NCBI GenBank assembly: GCA_028289745.1
Contig: JANQOD010000254.1
Location: 1 to 5,843 of the forward strand
Length of the DNA stretch: 5,843 nucleotides
Reading direction: 5' to 3'
Source of the DNA: Allomuricauda sp.
Lineage (GTDB): Bacteria > Bacteroidota > Bacteroidia > Flavobacteriales > Flavobacteriaceae
In this document: positions 1 to 4,431 of the stretch, in pieces
Position numbering within the stretch: position 1 is the stretch's first letter
How the letters are laid out: each line of letters opens with the position of its first letter
Notes under the pieces: generated by a model
Database searches by the model: none
The model's input: only the letters and a program-made list of their open reading frames with translations
What the model was told of the DNA's origin: nothing
Translations under genes and position numbers: made by a program

Positions 1-153
1 AAAGAGGCTTTTAAGGGTCTTTCGCCCTACAAACAGAAAGAATTTTGCGAATATATAACCGAGGCCAAGCAAGAGGCCACCAAAGCAAGGCGTCTAGAAA
101 AGATTTTGCCCATGATTGAAAAGGGCATTGGCCTTAACGATAAATACCGATAA
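1..153 (+). CDS. YdeI/OmpD-associated family protein, C-terminal fragment
   Basis: Reading frame 1 is open from the first base and ends at TAA 151-153, with a second in-frame TAA directly after it. The 50 visible residues are the C-terminal end of the protein; the start lies outside the window. The segment AFKGLSPYKQKEFCEYI followed by EAKQEATKARRLEKIL fits the C-terminal helical motif of the YdeI/OmpD-associated family. In that family a 'LSPS.K.E...WI..AK...TR..RI.K....' pattern is typical. Some members are annotated as bacteriocin-protection proteins, but their biochemical role is poorly known and none can be assigned here. The gene points toward yajC and shares the terminator that follows. 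The family call rests only on this short tail. Confidence 0.72.
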   Translation, partial: KEAFKGLSPYKQKEFCEYITEAKQEATKARRLEKILPMIEKGIGLNDKYR

Positions 154-155
154 TA

Positions 156-182
156 AAAAAGCACCTTTTGAAGGTGCTTTTT
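156..182. terminator. Bidirectional intrinsic terminator between convergent genes
   Basis: GCACCTT (161-167) pairs perfectly with AAGGTGC (171-177) around a 3-base loop. The stem is flanked by an A run (155-160) on the left and a T run (178-182) on the right. It therefore gives a hairpin plus U-tract on both strands. It ends the YdeI-family gene on the + strand, starting 3 bases after its stop, and the nusB-DUF1573-yajC operon on the - strand, 19 bases after the yajC stop. Confidence 0.9.
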
Positions 183-200
183 ACCATGCTGTTTTTACCT

Positions 201-488
201 CTATTTCTTTGCAGCAGCGGCCAATTTTCGACTCATTTCCATCGAAATGGCCGAACGATCAAACTTCAAGCGCCCTGCCATGGTCTCAATGACACATGAG
301 TTATCTTTGTCGTTTAGATCGACCACTTTGCCATAGAGACCACTTTTGGTAATGATCTTATCTCCTTTTTTTAAGGCTTCCGTAAATTTCTTCTCATCTT
401 TTTGCCTTTTCATCTGCGGTCGTATCATGAAGAAATAGGCCACGGCAAAAATGAGGATCAACGGTAGAAATTGTCCAAGTCCTTCCAT
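201..488 (-). CDS. yajC: Preprotein translocase accessory subunit YajC
   Basis: This 95-residue protein has the full YajC architecture. It has a short N-terminus, one hydrophobic membrane helix (about residues 7-22), and then MIRPQMKRQKDEKKF, matching the family's 'RPQ.K..K....' signature. A small cytoplasmic domain follows, with GDKIITKSGLYGKV (residues 42-55), the typical 'GD.V.T.GG..G.V' segment. YajC is an inner-membrane protein that associates with SecDF and the SecYEG translocon and is usually dispensable for secretion. Length is normal for the family. The start is 5 bases after the DUF1573 stop and has a purine-rich AAAGGA at good spacing, so it is probably translated from the same mRNA as DUF1573 and nusB. 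It is the last gene of the operon before the terminator. No secD/secF gene is present in the window. The tail is rich in Ala and Lys. Confidence 0.95.
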   Translation of the reverse strand: MEGLGQFLPLILIFAVAYFFMIRPQMKRQKDEKKFTEALKKGDKIITKSGLYGKVVDLNDKDNSCVIETMAGRLKFDRSAISMEMSRKLAAAAKK

Positions 489-493
489 TCAGT

Positions 494-979
494 TTATCCT
501 TTTTTCATCGGAACGGCCAATTGTTCGCCATTCTTAGGGTTTACTTGCGCCTTGATTCGAAGCAATTCAGAACCTTTCTGGGTATTGGCCGTCAAGGTGA
601 CCGTCTTGGTCACCGCCCCATTGCCAGAACCGTTGAACTTCACCAATAGCTCACCGCTTTCACCGGGTGCGATGGGGGTATTCTTTGGATATTCTGGAAC
701 GGTACACCCACAAGTACTGCGGGCATCGGTAATCACCAAGGGGGCATCGCCCGTATTGGTGAACCTAAATATGGTCTCTTGGGGGGTGCCCTGTACAATA
801 GTACCGAAATCGTGCTCTTTTTTCTCAAAGCTCATCACAGGAAGCTTTTTTTGAACTTCATCTCTATTGGCCGCAACCTCAACGTTATCGTTATTGATTT
901 TACTGGTTGCCTTGTCTTTGCAAGAAAATGAGACCAAGAAAATGGTCGCAAGGCCAAAGATGCTCATCGCTCTTTTCAT
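494..979 (-). CDS. DUF1573 domain-containing lipoprotein
   Basis: This 161-residue protein begins with a lipoprotein-like signal. It has a basic start (MKR), a hydrophobic stretch to about residue 18, and Cys20 in the context LVSFSC. The lipobox is loose, as often in Bacteroidota. Residues 21-45 form a polar linker. Residues 48-146 are a DUF1573 domain, an Ig-like beta-sandwich related to ASH/MSP folds. It shows the family marks HDFGTI (56-61), FRFTNTGDAPLVI (71-83), the STCGCTVP segment with Cys90 and Cys92 (88-95), and IAPGESGELLVKF (103-115). The molecular function of the family is unknown; the predicted location is the envelope, lipid-anchored. The residues after Cys20 (KDK) only partly resemble the acidic lipoprotein export signals described in Bacteroidota, so surface exposure is not established. 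It sits 47 bases after nusB and 5 bases before yajC. That suggests one operon, although its job alongside them is not known. No Shine-Dalgarno sequence precedes the ATG at 979. Confidence 0.9.
   Translation of the reverse strand: MKRAMSIFGLATIFLVSFSCKDKATSKINNDNVEVAANRDEVQKKLPVMSFEKKEHDFGTIVQGTPQETIFRFTNTGDAPLVITDARSTCGCTVPEYPKNTPIAPGESGELLVKFNGSGNGAVTKTVTLTANTQKGSELLRIKAQVNPKNGEQLAVPMKKG
497..502 (-). promoter_or_regulatory. Shine-Dalgarno-like site for yajC
   Basis: On the minus strand AAAGGA lies 8 bases before the yajC ATG, inside the last codons of the DUF1573 gene. It is the only start in the window with a convincing Shine-Dalgarno-like sequence; the other starts have none, as is common in Bacteroidota. 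It supports the ATG at 488 and suggests yajC is translated as a closely coupled downstream gene. Confidence 0.5.
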
Positions 980-1005
980 AATACACTATCGTTTTATAAT
1001 TTGAA

Positions 1006-1013
1006 CAAAAATA
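1006..1013 (-). promoter_or_regulatory. Possible -7 element of an internal promoter before DUF1573
   Basis: On the minus strand TATTTTTG matches the Bacteroidota -7 consensus TAnnTTTG exactly. It lies in the 47-base gap between nusB and the DUF1573 gene and would give a leader of roughly 20 bases. No TTG is found at the expected -33 distance (17-23 bases upstream), and the gap is AT-rich, so a chance match is quite possible. If real, DUF1573 and yajC could be transcribed separately from nusB. Confidence 0.25.
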
Positions 1014-1026
1014 ACCAATTCTGTCA

Positions 1027-1974
1027 TTATAAGAGTCCACGGCCCATTTTTTGCAGTTTTCCCGTCGCCTTGTACTCTTTGACCAACTTGTCTAACACCC
1101 CGTTGATGAAAATACTGCTCTTCGGGGTCGAATATTCTTTGGCAATCTCTAAATACTCATTTAGGGTTACCTTTTCTGGGATCGAAGAGAAATTCAACAG
1201 CTCACAAATCGCCATCTTCAATAAAATACTGTCGATTTCCGCTATACGGTCATTGTCCCAGTTTGGGGTTTTCGCCTCGATCTCTTTTTCCCACTTGGCA
1301 TCGCTCAACAAAGTTTTGATCAACAATTCATCGGCAAATTCCATATCGGCCTCATCTTTCAATAGCCTTGGTAAAAAGAACCGTTCATTGGCGGTCGGCT
1401 TGGTCTTGCCCAAACGCTTGACCAAAAAAGTGTTCACAATAGGAAAGTCATCGACCCAGGTGAGCTTATCATCTTCAAAGAACTCATAAATCTTATCATT
1501 GGGTGCAATGATTTCCTTAAAGAGTGCAATGATAAGTTCTTTGTCGTTTTCATAACTGCTATTGGTCGAGGCCATGTATTTCTTGTACAAATCACTCGAA
1601 ACGACATCCTTGTAAATAATCTTGATATACTCATCGTTAAGGTGCCAAACCTGCAGTTTTCTTTTGAGAAGCTCTTTTTTGAGCATTCTATTTTCAACGA
1701 TCTGCAAAAGCAATCGATTGTTGATGAATTTTTCGCGGTTCGGATAATCGTCTTCTTCCGAGGCCAAGTATTTTTTGGGAGCATGCTGAACGTGCCTTTT
1801 CGCCATTTTGTGCAATTCTACAAAAAGGTCCAACATCAACAGATAAAGCACGAACATACTATCAATGCTATATCTTAGAAACTTCTTCTGCTTGTCCAAT
1901 GATTCATCATGTGATTGGATCAAGGCATAAATGCATTGCATCACCTTAACCCTAATATGCCTTCTTGTGAGCAT
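1027..1974 (-). CDS. nusB: Transcription antitermination factor NusB (long form)
   Basis: NusB binds boxA RNA with S10/NusE and supports antitermination and rRNA operon transcription in the cytoplasm. Two blocks identify it. Residues 4-20 (RRHIRVKVMQCIYALIQ) match the first NusB helix. Residues 238-301 carry the conserved C-terminal half, including IDSILLKMAICELL (247-260), the IPEKVTLNEYLEIAKEYS stretch (265-282) and FINGVLDKLVKEY (289-301). These align closely with the E. coli motifs ELS..DVP.KVAINE.IELAK and KFVNGVLD. The protein is 315 residues, against about 140 in E. coli. The extra length lies between these blocks (about residues 21-225) and is charged and probably helical. I know similarly long NusB proteins from Bacteroidota, so this is a lineage feature and not a fusion artefact. 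The ATG at 1974 is supported by the family N-terminus and by an in-frame stop a few codons upstream. It is the first gene of the minus-strand operon. The nearest candidate promoter element is at 2013-2020. Confidence 0.95.
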   Translation of the reverse strand: MLTRRHIRVKVMQCIYALIQSHDESLDKQKKFLRYSIDSMFVLYLLMLDLFVELHKMAKRHVQHAPKKYLASEEDDYPNREKFINNRLLLQIVENRMLKKELLKRKLQVWHLNDEYIKIIYKDVVSSDLYKKYMASTNSSYENDKELIIALFKEIIAPNDKIYEFFEDDKLTWVDDFPIVNTFLVKRLGKTKPTANERFFLPRLLKDEADMEFADELLIKTLLSDAKWEKEIEAKTPNWDNDRIAEIDSILLKMAICELLNFSSIPEKVTLNEYLEIAKEYSTPKSSIFINGVLDKLVKEYKATGKLQKMGRGLL

Positions 1975-2012
1975 TTGTAAAGAACTTTTCTAGCGACAAT
2001 CAAATAACGGCG

Positions 2013-2020
2013 CAAAAGTA
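2013..2020 (-). promoter_or_regulatory. Candidate -7 element of the nusB operon promoter
   Basis: On the minus strand TACTTTTG matches TAnnTTTG exactly, 38 bases before the nusB ATG, giving a leader of about 30 bases. No TTG is found 17-23 bases further upstream, so the -33 half is missing or degenerate. The position in the divergent region directly ahead of the operon favours it over a chance match. Confidence 0.45.
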
Positions 2021-2055
2021 CACCTTATTTCCTTTCTGATTGCCCATTGTTATTT

Positions 2056-2074
2056 TGTTATCAGTTTTATAACA
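2056..2074. promoter_or_regulatory. Inverted repeat next to the exporter promoter, possible operator
   Basis: TGTTAT (2056-2061) and ATAACA (2069-2074) are perfect inverted arms around a 7-base spacer. The right arm ends immediately before the TTTG -33 box at 2075. A dimeric repressor or activator bound here would touch the RNA polymerase site of the exporter gene. No regulator gene is in the window. The sequence is AT-rich, so a chance palindrome cannot be excluded. Confidence 0.35.
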
Positions 2075-2103
2075 TTTGTTTTGTGGTCGATCGCATATCT
2101 TTG
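2075..2103 (+). promoter_or_regulatory. Bacteroidota-type promoter for the ABC transporter gene
   Basis: A -33 box TTTG (2075-2078) and a -7 box TATCTTTG (2096-2103, exact match to TAnnTTTG) are separated by 17 bases, within the known 17-23 range. Transcription would begin near 2110, leaving a leader of about 40 bases before the ATG at 2150. It is the best promoter in the window, because both boxes match and the spacing is right. Confidence 0.7.
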
Positions 2104-2149
2104 TCGAATTGCCCATTATTGACAAACTGACAACAGACCACGATATTTC

Positions 2150-3901
2150 ATGAAAGAGCTTCGCTACTTAAACAAGTACTTCAAAAAATACTGGTTCAAA
2201 CTGTTGATCGGCATTATCATCACCATTATCGCCCGTATATTTTCATTGGTCATGCCTTCTTTTGTCAATAAATCGATACAGGCCGTTGAAGATTTCATAG
2301 CGGGCACTGTGTCAAGGCCCGAGACCAAAGAAGTATTGTTGCAGTATATTCTGATCATTATAGGTGCTGCACTACTCTCAGGACTTTTCACCTTTTTGAT
2401 GCGACAGACGATTATCAATGTTTCGCGATATATCGAATATGACTTGAAAAATGAGGTTTTTGACCATTACCAGTTCTTGAACCTCAATTTTTACAAACGC
2501 AACCGTATTGGTGATTTGATGAATCGCATCAGTGAAGATGTCGGTCAGGTGCGAATGTATGCAGGCCCTGCCATCATGTACGGTATTCAAACGCTCACGC
2601 TCTTCGCTTGTTTGATACCGCTGATGTTCATCAAGGCCCCGACCATTGCCTTTTATACCCTAACGCCCTTGCCCATTCTTTCCATACTGATTTACTGGAT
2701 AAGTCGTATCATACACAAAAGAAGCACCAAAGTGCAAGAGTTTCTATCAACCCTTTCGACTTTTACACAAGAGTCATTTTCGGGCATTTCGGTCATCAAA
2801 GCGTATAATTTAGAGCCAAAGGTGAATGAAGAACTACAGTCGCTGGCTTGGAAAGGAAAAGACACCAGTATGGATCTCGCCAAGGTGAATGCCTGGTTTT
2901 TTCCTTTGATGATATTGCTCATCGGCATCAGTAACATCTTTGTTATTTATATAGGGGGAAAACAGTATATCGATGGCCACATTGAGTCGATAGGTATCAT
3001 TGCCGAGTTTATTTTGTATGTCAATATGTTGACTTGGCCCGTTGCAGTGGTCGGATGGCTCACTTCCATTGTGCAACGTGCCGAAGCATCGCAAAAAAGA
3101 ATAAATGAGTTCTTGAACGAAAAGCCCTCCATCAAAAATGAAGTAATCGAAAAAACGCCCATCCATGGCAAAATTGAATTCAAGAATGTCTCTTTTACCT
3201 ATGAAGACACCAATATCACGGCATTGAAAGATGTTTCTTTCGTTGTTGAAAAGGGGCAGACGGTGGCCATTCTCGGTAAGACGGGCTCTGGCAAATCGAC
3301 CATTCTCAATTTAATCGCACGTCTACATGATGTGGAATCGGGTGAAATTTTGATTGACGACCGCCCCATCAAGACCTTGAATCTTGATTCACTCAGAAAT
3401 TCAATAGGTGCCGTGCCCCAAGACGCATTCTTGTTTTCAGATACCATTGCCAATAATATCCGTTTTGGAAAAGAGGATGCCACACAAGAAGAAATCGAAG
3501 AAGTAACCCATCAGGCTGCTGTACACGAGAATATCATGGCCTTTGCCAAAAAATATGATACTATTTTAGGAGAGCGCGGCATCACCCTGAGCGGTGGGCA
3601 GAAACAACGGGTTTCAATCGCAAGGGCCCTTATAAAAAATCCTGAAATCTTTTTGTTTGATGATTGTCTTTCGGCAGTTGACACCGAAACCGAAGAAGAA
3701 ATACTCAACAATCTCAAAAAAGCATCGCAGCACAAAACCACCCTAATTGTCAGTCATAGGGTTTCTTCTGCGAAGAGTGCCGATAAAATTATCATTCTTG
3801 AAAATGGAAAAATAATTCAAGAAGGCACCCATGACCAACTGAACATGGTAGAGGGCTATTACAAAGAGCTTTACCTTGAGCAACTCACTGAGAAAGAGTA
3901 G
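2150..3901 (+). CDS. ABC exporter half-transporter (permease fused to ATPase)
   Basis: This 583-residue protein has the type IV (ABCB-like) exporter layout. A transmembrane domain with about six helices (near residues 16-38, 65-85, 140-162, 165-187, 250-270, 283-305) precedes a nucleotide-binding domain (about 342-575). Visible ATPase motifs are: A-loop Tyr351; Walker A GKTGSGKST (376-384); Q-loop Gln424; GERG X-loop (474-477); signature LSGGQ (480-484); Walker B FLFD (501-504); D-loop SAVD (508-511); switch His536. The residue after the Walker B Asp, normally the catalytic Glu, is Asp505. This DD pattern with an intact signature is typical of the degenerate-site subunit of heterodimeric exporters such as the MdlA, BmrC and TM287 types. 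Those act with a second half-transporter, yet no partner gene is adjacent. The substrate, whether lipid, drug or peptide, cannot be told. The ATG at 2150 has no Shine-Dalgarno sequence but follows a full promoter. The gene ends 72 bases before the DUF3276 gene. Confidence 0.93.
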   Translation: MKELRYLNKYFKKYWFKLLIGIIITIIARIFSLVMPSFVNKSIQAVEDFIAGTVSRPETKEVLLQYILIIIGAALLSGLFTFLMRQTIINVSRYIEYDLKNEVFDHYQFLNLNFYKRNRIGDLMNRISEDVGQVRMYAGPAIMYGIQTLTLFACLIPLMFIKAPTIAFYTLTPLPILSILIYWISRIIHKRSTKVQEFLSTLSTFTQESFSGISVIKAYNLEPKVNEELQSLAWKGKDTSMDLAKVNAWFFPLMILLIGISNIFVIYIGGKQYIDGHIESIGIIAEFILYVNMLTWPVAVVGWLTSIVQRAEASQKRINEFLNEKPSIKNEVIEKTPIHGKIEFKNVSFTYEDTNITALKDVSFVVEKGQTVAILGKTGSGKSTILNLIARLHDVESGEILIDDRPIKTLNLDSLRNSIGAVPQDAFLFSDTIANNIRFGKEDATQEEIEEVTHQAAVHENIMAFAKKYDTILGERGITLSGGQKQRVSIARALIKNPEIFLFDDCLSAVDTETEEEILNNLKKASQHKTTLIVSHRVSSAKSADKIIILENGKIIQEGTHDQLNMVEGYYKELYLEQLTEKE

Positions 3902-3908
3902 TCAAAAG

Positions 3909-3937
3909 TTGCTAGGTTAGGTTTTTTTTTACATTTT
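3909..3937 (+). promoter_or_regulatory. Candidate promoter for the DUF3276 gene
   Basis: TTG (3909-3911) and TACATTTT (3930-3937; 7 of 8 to TAnnTTTG, last base differs) are 18 bases apart. The leader would be about 30 bases. It lies in the 72-base gap after the exporter gene, where no hairpin terminator is seen, so the DUF3276 gene could use both read-through and its own promoter. A run of nine T residues (3922-3930) fills the spacer. Confidence 0.4.
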
Positions 3938-3973
3938 TGGTAGAATAATTTAACATTCAGAACACTAAACCAT

Positions 3974-4351
3974 ATGAGCGATAGAGATTTGATGGATCAA
4001 GAAGAGATCTATTCCAAAGTACTTAGGGCAGGTAGAAGGACCTATTTTTTCGACGTACGAAGCACCAAAGCCGGAGACTATTATCTGACCATTACAGAAA
4101 GCAAAAAATTCACCCATGACGACGGTTCATTCCACTACAAAAAACATAAGATTTATCTCTACAAAGAAGACTTCAGCGCGTTTAGGGAAAATATATCGGA
4201 AATGATGGATTATATCATTGATGAAAAGGGCACTGAGGTCATTTCTGAACGGCATAAAAAAGATTTCAAAAAAGAAGATGAAGATGACAAAGTCGGTGAA
4301 AATGGGTCTCCATCAGAAAACTTCACCGATGTGGACTTTGACGACATCTGA
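3974..4351 (+). CDS. DUF3276 / PUR-domain nucleic-acid-binding protein
   Basis: This 125-residue protein matches the DUF3276 family of Bacteroidota, a single-PUR-repeat family related to eukaryotic Pur-alpha and to Borrelia BpuR. Those proteins bind single-stranded, purine-rich DNA or RNA. Residues about 11-85 form the PUR repeat. The strands are seen in IYSKVLRAGRRTYFFDVRST (12-31), the DYYLTITESKK stretch (35-45) and HKIYLYKEDF (58-67), followed by a helix, FRENISEMMDYIID (70-83). The family fold is beta-beta-beta-beta-alpha, usually acting as a dimer. Residues 94-125 are a charged, probably disordered tail, first basic-acidic mixed and then strongly acidic, ending in DVDFDDI. The cellular role in this lineage is not established. 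The gene is monocistronic in layout, with a possible promoter ahead and a strong terminator 17 bases after the stop. The ATG at 3974 lacks a Shine-Dalgarno sequence. Confidence 0.88.
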   Translation: MSDRDLMDQEEIYSKVLRAGRRTYFFDVRSTKAGDYYLTITESKKFTHDDGSFHYKKHKIYLYKEDFSAFRENISEMMDYIIDEKGTEVISERHKKDFKKEDEDDKVGENGSPSENFTDVDFDDI

Positions 4352-4367
4352 AATCAAATAAAACACT

Positions 4368-4398
4368 AAAAACGGTCTGTTTTCACAGGCCGTTTTTT
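4368..4398 (+). terminator. Intrinsic terminator after the DUF3276 gene
   Basis: CGGTCTGT (4373-4380) pairs with ACAGGCCG (4385-4392) around the loop TTTC, with one G-T wobble. A-run to T-run pairing extends the stem outward (4368-4372 with 4393-4397). Six T residues follow, then more T-rich sequence. It lies 17 bases after the DUF3276 stop and insulates that gene from the peptidase gene downstream. Confidence 0.88.
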
Positions 4399-4431
4399 AT
4401 TTTTAATGCGGACTAATTCGATAAAGCACCT

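Noticed and set aside
471..854. 127-codon open frame on the + strand
   Set aside because: It lies entirely over the yajC start and the DUF1573 gene. Those read as well-conserved families on the other strand, and the + strand product resembles no family I know.
1001..1489. 162-codon open frame on the + strand
   Set aside because: It is antisense to the conserved C-terminal half of nusB. Its Ser/Leu/Phe-rich composition is what the complement of a Lys/Glu-rich gene gives.
1975..2149. Riboswitch or small RNA in the divergent intergenic region
   Set aside because: Apart from the 6-bp palindrome, which lies upstream of the predicted transcript start, no extended stem structure or known aptamer pattern is seen. 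The predicted leaders are only 30-40 bases.
3590..3700. ABC transporter gene as a decayed pseudogene because of the altered Walker B
   Set aside because: The frame is intact over 583 codons, all other ATPase motifs are kept, and a Glu-to-Asp change here is a known feature of functional heterodimeric exporters.
3902..3940. Nine-T run after the ABC transporter stop as an intrinsic terminator
   Set aside because: No GC-rich stem precedes the T run. The sequence before it does not fold into a convincing hairpin, and the same stretch fits better as a promoter spacer.
4398..4405. TATTTTTA as a -7 element for the M14 peptidase gene
   Set aside because: It matches 7 of 8 positions of TAnnTTTG, but it overlaps the T-tract of the terminator and there is no TTG 17-23 bases upstream, so it is most likely just the terminator's U-tract.
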